Shown here: one piece after another, positions 41,952-49,636 of the stretch | Layout: each line of letters starts with the position of its first letter | How positions within the stretch are numbered: position 1 is the stretch's first letter | NCBI RefSeq assembly: GCF_003634095.1 | Contig: NZ_RBIR01000005.1 | Span: forward strand, 186,001 to 250,000 | Source of the DNA: Arthrobacter oryzae | GTDB taxonomy: Bacteria > Actinomycetota > Actinomycetes > Actinomycetales > Micrococcaceae | Direction of reading: 5' to 3' | Length of the DNA stretch: 64,000 nucleotides | Program-made: the position numbers and the translations under genes | Notes under the pieces: model-generated | What the model was told of the DNA's origin: nothing | Database searches by the model: none | Seen by the model: only the letters and a program-made list of their open reading frames with translations

Positions 41952-42488
41952 ATGTCGATTCGTCACAGTCTTCTCGCACTTTTGCAGGACCGACCGCGCT
42001 ACGGCTATCAGCTCAGGACCGAATTCGAGGACCGCACAGGGTCGTCCTGGCCGCTGAACATCGGGCAGGTCTACACCACCCTTGACCGGCTCGAACGCGA
42101 CGGACTGGTCCACAATGACGGCGGCGACGGCGACGGACACGTCATCTACAGCATCACTCCCGCCGGCCGGACCGAAGTCAACGACTGGTTCGCGGTCCCG
42201 GTCTCCCGGGCCAACCCGCCCCGGAACGAACTCGCGATCAAGCTCGCCCTCGGCCTGACGATTCCAGGGACCGACGTCGGATCCATCATCCAGGCCCAGC
42301 GGGCCGTCTCCATCCGGGCCCTGCAGGAGTACACCAAGTCCCGCCGCGACACGGCCGCCCTCCAGCGCCCGGCCGACACCGCCCGGCTCCTGGTGCTGGA
42401 CTCCCTGATCTTCCAGACCGAGGCCGAAGTGCGCTGGCTGGACCTTTGCGAGGCCCGCCTGATGCAGCTCAGCACCCTCCGGACGTAG
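41952..42488 (+). CDS. PadR-family transcriptional regulator
   Basis: The 178-residue protein has the PadR winged-helix start (SLLALLQDRPRYGYQLRTEF, then LNIGQVYTTLDRLERDGLV) and YSITPAGRTEVNDW. A helical C-terminal dimerisation domain follows (the Vir_act_alpha_C type). The start is ATG 41952 with GGGGGGCG upstream. It lies 256 nt before cstA on the same strand. Whether it controls cstA or the quinone reductase is not shown. Confidence 0.9.
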   Translation: MSIRHSLLALLQDRPRYGYQLRTEFEDRTGSSWPLNIGQVYTTLDRLERDGLVHNDGGDGDGHVIYSITPAGRTEVNDWFAVPVSRANPPRNELAIKLALGLTIPGTDVGSIIQAQRAVSIRALQEYTKSRRDTAALQRPADTARLLVLDSLIFQTEAEVRWLDLCEARLMQLSTLRT

Positions 42489-42744
42489 CACCTCAGCAAC
42501 CTCCGGACGCCGCCCCCGTGCGCGGCCGCCCGGCCGCGGGAACCGAACCGGCCCGCGTATTTTTGGCTCAGCCCCGCAACAAACTTTCCACCATCCCTGC
42601 CGTTCACCGCATCCGGTCGACCGTTCGTCGCGTCAACCGCGCCGCCCGGCGCAGCGCCGGCAGGTGAGGACGGCCACATTGGTAGGGTGCGGGGGGCAGT
42701 TCTGCACCGGTGGGCTGCCCGGTTGGGTTTCTCAAGGAGGAGAT

Positions 42745-45072
42745 ATGGGCACAATGCCAGACGGCACGCAGGACGCCAGCACAAACAGCAGCACACACGG
42801 AACAGTACGGCTCGACGACGGCATCGTTGCCGACCCGTCCCTTCCACCGACCTCGGTGGAGGATGCGGTCCGCGACTCCGCGGACCGCACGTGGACGCCC
42901 GCCAAGATTGCGCTGTGGGCGGCCATTGCACTGTTGGGCGGCGTCGCCTGGTTCATGCTCGCAGTCATCCGGGGCGAGACCGTCAACGCCATCTGGTTCG
43001 TGTTCGCGTCAGTCTGCACGTACCTGATCGGCTACCGCTTCTACTCCAAGGTCATTGAGCGCTACCTGCTCAAGCCCAACGACCGTCGCGCCACCCCGGC
43101 CGAATACAAAGCCGACGGCAAGGACTACGTCCGCACGGACCGCAACGTCCTCTTCGGCCACCACTTCGCCGCCATCGCCGGCGCCGGACCCCTCGTGGGC
43201 CCGGTCATCGCCGCCCAGATGGGCTACCTGCCAGGCACCATCTGGATCATCCTCGGCGTCGTTCTGGCCGGCGCCGTCCAGGACTACCTCGTCCTGTTCT
43301 TCTCCATGCGCCGCGGCGGCCGCTCCCTGGGCCAGATGGCCCGCGAGGAACTCGGCGTGATCGGCGGCACCGCCGCGCTCATCGCGACGCTGCTGATCAT
43401 GGTCATCATCGTCGCCATCCTCGCCCTGGTGGTCGTCAACGCCCTGGGCGAAAGCCCTTGGGGCGTCTTCTCGGTGGGCATGACCATCCCGATCGCCCTC
43501 TTCATGGGCGTCTACCTGCGGTACCTCCGGCCGGGCAAGGTCATGGAGGTCTCCATCATCGGTTTCGTGCTGCTCATGGCCGCCATCATCGGCGGCGGAG
43601 CCGTGGCCGGAACCGAATGGGGCGCCGCGTTCTTCCACCTGGACAAGGTCACCATCGCCTGGGGCCTCATCATCTACGGCTTCATCGCGGCCATCCTCCC
43701 CGTCTGGCTCCTCCTGGCCCCCCGCGACTACCTCTCCACCTTCATGAAGATCGGCGTGATCGTGATGCTGGCCCTGGCCATCATCGTGGTCCGCCCGGAG
43801 ATCACCGTCCCGGCCTTCAGCGAGTTCGCCGGCCGCGACAACGGCCCGGTCTTCTCCGGGGCGCTGTTCCCGTTCCTGTTCGTCACGATCGCGTGCGGCG
43901 CGCTGTCCGGATTCCACGCCCTCATCGCCTCCGGAACCACACCGAAACTGATCGAGAAGGAACGCCAGACGCGCCTGATCGGCTACGGCGGCATGCTCAT
44001 GGAATCCTTCGTGGCCATCATGGCCCTCGTGGCCGCGATCTCCATTGACCGCGGCATCTACTTCGCCATGAACGCCCCGGTGGCGCTGACAGGGGGCACG
44101 GTGGAGACCGCGGCCGCGTGGGTCAACAGCCTGGGCCTGTCCGGGGTCAACATCGCTCCCGGTGACCTCGCGCAGACGGCCAAGGACGTGGGGGAGCAAA
44201 GCATCATCTCCCGCTCCGGGGGCGCACCCACCCTCGCCGTCGGCCTGGCCCACATCATGCAGCAGTTCATCGGCGGGACCGCCATGATGGCGTTCTGGTA
44301 CCACTTCGCCATCATGTTCGAGGCCCTGTTCATCCTCACCGCCGTCGACGCCGGCACCAGGGTGGCCCGCTTCATGCTGCAGGACTCGATCGGCAACTTT
44401 GTCCCCAAGTTCAAGGAGCACTCCTGGCGTCCGGGCGCCTGGCTCTGCACCGCCGTCATGGTGGTCGCCTGGGGCGCGGTCCTGCTGATGGGCGTCACCG
44501 ACCCGCTGGGCGGCATCAACACCCTGTTCCCGCTGTTCGGGATCGCCAACCAGCTCCTGGCGGCCATCGCCCTCTCGGTCTGCCTGGCCATCGCCGCCAA
44601 GCGCACCGCCCTGAAATATCTGTGGATCGTAGCGGCGCCGCTGGCGCTCGCCGCCGTCGTGACCATCACCGCGAGCTTCTACAAGATCTTCTCGCCCGTT
44701 CCTGCGGTGGGCTACTTCGCCAACAACGCCGCCTTTGCCAAGGCTCTTGCAGACGGCAAAACCTCCTTCGGCACGGCCAAGACCCAGGCTGCCATGGAAG
44801 CTGTGGTCCGCAACTCCATGATTCAGGGCTGGCTCTCGATCATCTTCGTGGTGCTGAGCATCATCGTCATCATCACCGCTGTGATGGCAACCATCACAGC
44901 GCTCCGGAACACGGCCGCGGGCCTGCCCAACACCGAACACGAAGACCCCGCCCAGGCCTCCCGCGTCTTCGCCCCGGCCGGGTTCATTCCCACGGCGGCG
45001 GAGCGCGACCTCGTGGCCGAGTGGAACACCCTCCCGGCCGGACAGCGCCTCGAAAAGTCCGGCCACCACTGA
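42745..45072 (+). CDS. cstA: carbon starvation protein A, peptide/pyruvate transporter
   Basis: The 775-residue membrane protein imports peptides or pyruvate in the CstA family. It has about 16-18 helices, the N-terminal block FGHHFAAIAGAGPLVGPVIA, and later QQFIGGTAMMAFWYHFAIMF and VDAGTRVARFMLQD, all family hallmarks. ATG 42745 is chosen for the strong AAGGAGGAG 6 nt before it. The first 45 residues are a soluble leader rich in Thr/Asp. It is followed at 13 nt by ybdD, the usual small partner. The CRP-type control known for E. coli cstA is not obvious here. Confidence 0.95.
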   Translation: MGTMPDGTQDASTNSSTHGTVRLDDGIVADPSLPPTSVEDAVRDSADRTWTPAKIALWAAIALLGGVAWFMLAVIRGETVNAIWFVFASVCTYLIGYRFYSKVIERYLLKPNDRRATPAEYKADGKDYVRTDRNVLFGHHFAAIAGAGPLVGPVIAAQMGYLPGTIWIILGVVLAGAVQDYLVLFFSMRRGGRSLGQMAREELGVIGGTAALIATLLIMVIIVAILALVVVNALGESPWGVFSVGMTIPIALFMGVYLRYLRPGKVMEVSIIGFVLLMAAIIGGGAVAGTEWGAAFFHLDKVTIAWGLIIYGFIAAILPVWLLLAPRDYLSTFMKIGVIVMLALAIIVVRPEITVPAFSEFAGRDNGPVFSGALFPFLFVTIACGALSGFHALIASGTTPKLIEKERQTRLIGYGGMLMESFVAIMALVAAISIDRGIYFAMNAPVALTGGTVETAAAWVNSLGLSGVNIAPGDLAQTAKDVGEQSIISRSGGAPTLAVGLAHIMQQFIGGTAMMAFWYHFAIMFEALFILTAVDAGTRVARFMLQDSIGNFVPKFKEHSWRPGAWLCTAVMVVAWGAVLLMGVTDPLGGINTLFPLFGIANQLLAAIALSVCLAIAAKRTALKYLWIVAAPLALAAVVTITASFYKIFSPVPAVGYFANNAAFAKALADGKTSFGTAKTQAAMEAVVRNSMIQGWLSIIFVVLSIIVIITAVMATITALRNTAAGLPNTEHEDPAQASRVFAPAGFIPTAAERDLVAEWNTLPAGQRLEKSGHH

Positions 45073-45085
45073 TGCGGAGCCGGTC

Positions 45086-45277
45086 ATGAACGCGGTCCTC
45101 GCAGGAATCCGGGGCGTTGCGGGGTATCTCGGCGGGGTCCTGGGCGCCGACGCCTACACGAAGTATTTGGCGCATCATGACGCCTCGGGGCACACCGGTC
45201 CTCCCCTGACTGAGCGGGAGTTCTGGCGTGACCGGGCTGACCGGCAGGACACCACCCCACAGGGGCGGTGCTGCTGA
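45086..45277 (+). CDS. ybdD: YbdD/YjiX-family small protein
   Basis: The 63-residue protein has the family pattern: an N-terminal hydrophobic stretch (VAGYLGGVLGADAYTKYLAH), then PLTEREFWRDRADRQ and a terminal RCC. In enterobacteria the CstA-type transporter and this small protein work together in uptake. It starts at ATG 45086, 13 nt after cstA. Its stop codon lies inside the first unit of a 13-bp tandem repeat. Confidence 0.92.
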   Translation: MNAVLAGIRGVAGYLGGVLGADAYTKYLAHHDASGHTGPPLTEREFWRDRADRQDTTPQGRCC

Positions 45278-45303
45278 GCGGTGCTGCTGGGCGGTGCTGC
45301 AGG
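45265..45303 (+). repeat. three tandem 13-bp units at the ybdD end
   Basis: GCGGTGCTGCTGA (includes the ybdD stop), GCGGTGCTGCTGG and GCGGTGCTGCAGG follow one another. Slippage here could alter the ybdD C-terminus. Confidence 0.8.
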
Positions 45304-45342
45304 GCGGGCACGCCGTCGGGCATCAGCGCGTCCGGCGGCGTC

Positions 45343-45387
45343 CGCGCCCCTTCCGAGCGGACGCCGGGTCCGCGCGGAAGGGGCGCG
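45343..45387 (+). terminator. strong two-part hairpin after cstA-ybdD
   Basis: Twelve bp (45343-45354 with 45376-45387, CGCGCCCCTTCC type) stack on an inner 6-bp stem (45357-45362 with 45368-45373). It ends only 15 nt before ATG of bpa, so it overlaps that promoter. Confidence 0.75.
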
Positions 45388-45390
45388 TGA

Positions 45391-45396
45391 GAGTAT
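45391..45396 (+). promoter_or_regulatory. possible -10 box, leaderless promoter of bpa
   Basis: GAGTAT is followed by GAAGCC and ATG (45403). It is weaker than the TAnnnT boxes elsewhere in the window. Confidence 0.4.
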
Positions 45397-45402
45397 GAAG
45401 CC

Positions 45403-46077
45403 ATGAGCGATCAGCACGACACTCAGCCCGGAGCCCAGTCCGCCGACGACGTACCCGTCGAAGGAACCCCCGTGGATGATGCCCCGCCGCTGGCGGGCGA
45501 GCCCATGGCGCCACCGGCCGCCGGCCGCGGCGGAGAACCCGGAGCAGGGCCGAGGCCGCCCCGGGGGAGCGACCTTCAGGATCTGGTGGACCAGCCCGCG
45601 AAGGTCATGCGGATCGGCACAATGATCAAACAGCTGCTGGACGAGGTAAGGTCCGCGCCGCTCGACGACGCCGCCAGGGTCCGGCTGGCCGAAATCCACG
45701 AGCGCTCCATCAAGGAACTCGAGGACGGCCTCGCCCCGGAACTCGTGGCGGAACTCGAGCGGATCAACCTACCCTTCCCGGAGAACGCCACCCCCTCCGA
45801 CGCCGAACTCCGGATTGCCCAGGCCCAGCTGGTCGGCTGGCTGGAGGGGCTCTTCCACGGCATTCAGACCGCCATCGCCGCCCAGCACGCGGCCCGGGAG
45901 CACGCCTACGCCCAGATGCAGCTGCGCCAGCTGCCACCGGGAACCGTCATCGCGCCGGGGGTCATCATCGGGGAGAACGGCGAACCGGTCCGTGCCGCCG
46001 CGCCCCATCGGGGCGCGGACCCCTCCCAGCCGCCCGAGCCCGCCGACCCGGACCACGGTCCCGGCCAATACCTTTAG
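45403..46077 (+). CDS. bpa: bacterial proteasome activator
   Basis: The 224-residue protein is an ATP-independent activator that forms a ring and opens the 20S proteasome gate. The core (about 65-160, DQPAKVMRIGTMIKQLLDEV and RLAEIHERSIKELEDGLAPE) is helical. The C-terminus is GQYL, the docking motif shared with the ATPase Mpa. The N-terminal 60 residues are a disordered acidic/Pro leader and a Pro-rich segment precedes GQYL, both usual. No proteasome subunit gene is in the window. A small TTG-start gene follows after 7 nt. Confidence 0.95.
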   Translation: MSDQHDTQPGAQSADDVPVEGTPVDDAPPLAGEPMAPPAAGRGGEPGAGPRPPRGSDLQDLVDQPAKVMRIGTMIKQLLDEVRSAPLDDAARVRLAEIHERSIKELEDGLAPELVAELERINLPFPENATPSDAELRIAQAQLVGWLEGLFHGIQTAIAAQHAAREHAYAQMQLRQLPPGTVIAPGVIIGENGEPVRAAAPHRGADPSQPPEPADPDHGPGQYL

Positions 46078-46084
46078 CGCGACC

Positions 46085-46552
46085 TTGGGCCTCTTCAGCG
46101 CAGCACGGCAAGGACGCAGGGACGACGCCGAACTCGGCAAGGGCCTCTGGCGGCGCGCCCATGACCGCTTCAACCGCGGGCTGGACCGTTACCACCAGGT
46201 CCTCGAGGGGGTCGAGGACGAACAGCTCTACGGGGAGCTGGTCGAGATCGCCAACCAGCTCTCCGCCCTCGTGCCGCGGGTGCGGGAGATCTGTGCGGAG
46301 GCCCAGCGGCGGTATCCCAGCAATGGACTGGATATCCCCGGGCCGCTGGCGGGGGTCCATCGGGCCCTGTCCACGGCAGGGAATTCGCTCGCCATGACGG
46401 CCGAGGCGGCCGCGATGCTCCGGCTCGCCGTGGGGCCGGTCCCGGTGGGCGCGGCGTCCGTGCGGCGGCGCGCGGAAACCGTGGCGGAACAGGTCCGCGA
46501 CGCCGAACGGCGGCTTGCGGAAGCTGGCGGCCGCGGCCCAGCCCAGGACTGA
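46085..46552 (+). CDS. small helical protein downstream of bpa
   Basis: The 155-residue protein starts best at TTG 46085 (MGLFSAARQGRRDDAELGKG), 7 nt after the bpa stop, so the two are cotranscribed. It is predicted almost all helical (RFNRGLDRYHQVLEGVEDEQ, YGELVEIANQLSALVPRVRE), with no signal peptide and no catalytic motif. Linkage to bpa suggests a link to proteasome-mediated degradation, but this is inference from position only. Confidence 0.75.
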   Translation: MGLFSAARQGRRDDAELGKGLWRRAHDRFNRGLDRYHQVLEGVEDEQLYGELVEIANQLSALVPRVREICAEAQRRYPSNGLDIPGPLAGVHRALSTAGNSLAMTAEAAAMLRLAVGPVPVGAASVRRRAETVAEQVRDAERRLAEAGGRGPAQD

Positions 46553-46645
46553 GCGCGGTCCCGTTATGCCCGGTCCCGGCGGTATTCCCGGTTAAGCGCC
46601 TAGCTTAGCTTCGGCCTGGCGCTGGCCGGACGGCGTCGATCTTGG

Positions 46646-46651
46646 CAGGAT
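46646..46651 (+). promoter_or_regulatory. -10 box, leaderless promoter of aldo/keto reductase
   Basis: CAGGAT is followed by AGTTGT and ATG (46658), with no ribosome-binding site. Confidence 0.5.
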
Positions 46652-46657
46652 AGTTGT

Positions 46658-47503
46658 ATGACTTTTTCACCGGAACTGACTTTCAATGACGGCAACACCA
46701 TTCCCCAGCTTGGGTACGGGGTGTGGCAGGTTGAAGATGACGTGGCCGAAAAGGTGGTAGTCCAGGCGTTCGAGGCCGGCTTCCGCCACATCGACACCGC
46801 CAAGATCTACGGCAACGAAGCAGGGGTGGGCCGTGCCATTGAGCGCTCCGGCCTCAAGCCCGAGGAAATCTTCATCACCACCAAGTTGTGGAACGCGGAC
46901 CAGGGCTATGAGTCCACCCTGAAGGCGTTCGAGGACTCCATGCAGCGGTTGGGCCTCGAAACCCTGGACCTGTACCTGATCCACTGGATGCAGCCGAAGC
47001 AGGACAAGTACGTTGACACCTGGAAGGCCCTCATCGAGCTCCAGAAGCAGGGCCGGGTCAAGACGATCGGCGTCTCCAACTTCACCAAGGAGGGCCTGCA
47101 GCGCCTCGTTGATGAGACCGGGGTGGTTCCGGCCATCAACCAGGTGGAGCTGCACCCGTTCTTCAACCAGGCCGACCTGCGCGAATTCAACGCTTCCAAG
47201 GGCATCCTCACCCAGGCGTGGTCCCCGCTGGGCCAGGGCGGCGAGCTCCTCGAGAGCCCGGTCATTGCCCAGATTGCCGCCAAGCACGGTGCGACTCCGG
47301 CCCAGGTTGTTATCGCCTGGCACCTGGCAATCGGCAACGTGGTCATCCCCAAGTCGGTGACGGAATCCCGGATCCGCGAGAACTACGCGGCCCTGGACGT
47401 CACCCTTGACGAGACCGATGTCCAGGCCATCAACGGACTGGACCGTTCCGCCGAAGGCGCCGGCCGGATCGGCCCGGACCCGGCCGTTTCCGACTTCGCC
47501 TAG
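46658..47503 (+). CDS. aldo/keto reductase (2,5-diketogluconate reductase-like)
   Basis: The 281-residue cytosolic NADPH-dependent enzyme reduces carbonyls. The catalytic tetrad is complete: Asp46 and Tyr51 in HIDTAKIYGNE, Lys76 in TTKLW and His109 in YLIHW. IGVSNFTKEGL and VIPKSVTESRIREN (cofactor phosphate site) are intact. The length and LGYGVWQV start fit the AKR5 bacterial group. The substrate is unknown. It is transcribed alone, with a terminator about 70 nt downstream. Confidence 0.94.
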   Translation: MTFSPELTFNDGNTIPQLGYGVWQVEDDVAEKVVVQAFEAGFRHIDTAKIYGNEAGVGRAIERSGLKPEEIFITTKLWNADQGYESTLKAFEDSMQRLGLETLDLYLIHWMQPKQDKYVDTWKALIELQKQGRVKTIGVSNFTKEGLQRLVDETGVVPAINQVELHPFFNQADLREFNASKGILTQAWSPLGQGGELLESPVIAQIAAKHGATPAQVVIAWHLAIGNVVIPKSVTESRIRENYAALDVTLDETDVQAINGLDRSAEGAGRIGPDPAVSDFA

Positions 47504-47571
47504 GCGACAAATCCGAGACGCCGTCACCGCGCTTTACGGCAATAGCCGCAGCAGCTGCCAGGCGTTCGCAG

Positions 47572-47603
47572 AGGGCCTTCACCCGCACGGGTGGAGGCCC
47601 TTC
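47572..47603 (+). terminator. terminator after aldo/keto reductase
   Basis: AGGGCCT-T-CACCC (47572-47584) pairs with GGGTG-G-AGGCCCT ending at 47601, then TTCC. One central mismatch is present. Confidence 0.75.
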
Positions 47604-47761
47604 CTGCTGCCCGGGGCATTCGCACGGCCATTCCCCGGTCATGTCTCTGACGATTGCGCCGGGCATTTCCGCGGGCATTTCCCCGGTCCGGGGACGTGCC
47701 CGGCCCCGAATCCAGGGGCTGCCCGGACTCAGGCGGCATCCCGGGCCGGGACCGTGCCGAT

Positions 47762-47995
47762 TCAGGCGGCGGCCCGGCGCTCTTTCGCCGGGATTGCGTC
47801 GACAATGGCCCAGCCGTCCTCGCCCGAGATGCACCTACTGGCGAAGCGGTCCGCGGCGGCAGCGTCGTCGAAGCTCTCGGAGCGGATGCGGCCGCAGTCG
47901 GTGTCTAGGTAGGTGACTGTGAAGTACAGGGCACCATCCTGTGCCTCATCCAAAGTCTGTTGGAAGTGCTGCTGAAAACCCTGGTTGTTTTCCAT
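47762..47995 (-). CDS. small hypothetical protein
   Basis: The 77-residue protein starts at ATG 47995. It contains FQQHFQQTLDEAQDGALYFT, then FTVTYLDTDCGRIRSESF. The beta-rich centre and following helix (DDAAAADRFASRCI) give a compact alpha/beta pattern. CACACT lies 6 nt before the start and may be a weak -10. It ends beside the region after the aldo/keto reductase. No family is recognised. Confidence 0.65.
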   Translation of the reverse strand: MENNQGFQQHFQQTLDEAQDGALYFTVTYLDTDCGRIRSESFDDAAAADRFASRCISGEDGWAIVDAIPAKERRAAA

Positions 47996-48031
47996 GATTC
48001 CAGTGTGCAACCGACCTCTGACAGCGAAGCT

Positions 48032-49075
48032 TCACGCCTCCGGCGTGTTGCTCAGCCGCAGCACGCGTTCGCGGGCCAGGACTTCCTGCCTGCGTTGACG
48101 CTCCGCGGCCCGGGCCGTCTGCTGCGCCATGGCCGCTGCCAGCTGGTGACGCTTCCGGGCTTCCTTGAGCCCGGCTTCTGCCAGGTCCAGCCGCCGCCTC
48201 AGGTCGAGCGCCTCGTCGGCCAACCGCGTGGTTTCCGCTGCCGCGGCGGCCAGTTCCGCCGCCGCGCGGCGCGCGTCCTCGTTCGCAACCGCGGCGGACT
48301 CCTCGGCCAGCGCCAGGCCGGAGTGTGCCCGGTCCACCGCCGACGGCGACGGTGCCGTCCGCGCTCTCCCCACAGCCCGGAGCCGGGGCTGCCCTGCCGG
48401 CGGCTGATCGCCGGCCGCGCTGGCTGCACCGCCCGCGCCAGCGCCGGGAGGCTCAACCCTGCGCGGCGGTTCCGACGCTCCGCCGGCTGCCCCGCCGTCG
48501 GCCGGTCCCCGTGCGGCGCTGCTGCCTGGTCCTTGGCCCGCGGGGCTGCCCGGGAGGGCCACCGCGCCGGCGAGATCGACGACGTCGACGCCGTCAGCCG
48601 AGAGCGCCCGGAGGAGGCAGCCGCTCTGGACGGCAGCGGCGGCCCCCGGGTCAGCCGTGGCGGCCCGCAGCGTCTGTTCAACTTCGGTCGCCACCGCCGC
48701 ACTGATCGACCTGCCCCGTTCAGTTGCGAGAACACGTGCGGCGGCCACCGCTCCGCTCAGGAGCCGCCGCCGTTCCTGCGCGAGGCGGCGGAGCCCCGCT
48801 GCGTCCAGCGCGGCCTGCGCGGCCTGCATCGCGTCCCCGAGCTCAGCCAGGTCCCGCAAAATTTCCGGGTGGTGAGCGGCCAGCATGTTCACCGCCCACG
48901 CCGCCAGGGAGGGTTTGGGCAGGGCCCGCACCTCAGCGGCCAGGGCACGCTGTGCCGCGGGCGTGACGCCAAGGCGGCTGGTGTCCTGGGCCGCGGCCGT
49001 TCTGGCCGCCACGAATTCGCCGTACGGCAACGCGTACAGCGGACCCGCAATGCCCGCGAGTTCCCGGCTTCCCAT
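48032..49075 (-). CDS. Ala-rich coiled-coil hypothetical protein
   Basis: The 347-residue protein starts at ATG 49075. Residues 1-120 (LAGIAGPLYALPYGEFVAAR, then KPSLAAWAVNMLAAHHPEIL) form the conserved part seen in actinobacterial proteins of unknown function. Residues 160-230 are a Gly/Pro/Ala linker. Residues 235-335 are a charged Ala/Glu/Arg coiled coil. No membrane segment is seen. It is divergent from the DUF2231-like gene. Confidence 0.78.
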   Translation of the reverse strand: MGSRELAGIAGPLYALPYGEFVAARTAAAQDTSRLGVTPAAQRALAAEVRALPKPSLAAWAVNMLAAHHPEILRDLAELGDAMQAAQAALDAAGLRRLAQERRRLLSGAVAAARVLATERGRSISAAVATEVEQTLRAATADPGAAAAVQSGCLLRALSADGVDVVDLAGAVALPGSPAGQGPGSSAARGPADGGAAGGASEPPRRVEPPGAGAGGAASAAGDQPPAGQPRLRAVGRARTAPSPSAVDRAHSGLALAEESAAVANEDARRAAAELAAAAAETTRLADEALDLRRRLDLAEAGLKEARKRHQLAAAMAQQTARAAERQRRQEVLARERVLRLSNTPEA

Positions 49076-49081
49076 GCAAGA

Positions 49082-49087
49082 ATCATA
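49082..49087 (-). promoter_or_regulatory. -10 box, leaderless promoter of the coiled-coil gene
   Basis: On the minus strand TATGAT is followed by TCTTGC and ATG (49075). Confidence 0.6.
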
Positions 49088-49162
49088 GGAGTTCCGGCCC
49101 CGCAGCGGGTCCGCTGCCCCGGCATCAGACCCGGTGGCGCCATGTTTTGGAGGAGTTTTCAC

Positions 49163-49636
49163 TTGATCGAAATTGGTGGGCTTCCGGCCCATGTCCTGCT
49201 CGTCCACGCCGTAGTCGTACTCGGGCCCATCGCCGGCCTGGGCGCCATCATCTATGCCCTGGTCCGGCGCTGGTGGGGCTACCTGGCGTGGCCCCTGGGT
49301 GTACTGTCGGTGGGGCTGGTGCCGGTGACACTCCTGACCGCACAGGCCGGCGAGCAGTTGCAGAAAGCCCGTCCGGCGTCGGCGCTGGTTCACGAGCACG
49401 CCGAGCAGGGCGACGTGCTCAAAGTGGTTTCCGTGATCTTTTTTGTCCTCGTCGCGGCAATGTTGATGGTCACCTACGAGCCCCTTGGCCGGCGCTTGGC
49501 GTTCCTCGGCGGACTTCGTGGCAACCGGATTGTCCGGGGCATCCTCCTGGCTGCCGGCGCCGTGGTGGGAGCCGTCTTCATTTACCAGAGCGTCATCACG
49601 GGGCATTCGGGCGCGGCGTCGGTCTGGGCGCGCTAA
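49163..49636 (+). CDS. DUF2231-like four-helix membrane protein
   Basis: The 157-residue protein starts best at TTG 49163, since GGAGGAG lies 8 nt upstream. An in-frame ATG at 49142 has a poorer site. The N-terminus LPAHVLLVHAVVVLGPI has the conserved His of the DUF2231 family. Four hydrophobic helices follow, separated by short charged loops, one with HEHAEQGD. Heme or redox roles have been suggested for the family, but none is proven. Its stop overlaps the stop of the convergent MFS gene by 4 bp. Confidence 0.8.
   Translation: MIEIGGLPAHVLLVHAVVVLGPIAGLGAIIYALVRRWWGYLAWPLGVLSVGLVPVTLLTAQAGEQLQKARPASALVHEHAEQGDVLKVVSVIFFVLVAAMLMVTYEPLGRRLAFLGGLRGNRIVRGILLAAGAVVGAVFIYQSVITGHSGAASVWAR

Noticed and set aside
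43009..45087. Open frame of nearly 700 codons opposite cstA
   Set aside because: His/Asp/Gly-rich shadow composition with no hydrophobic core. cstA is unmistakable on the other strand.
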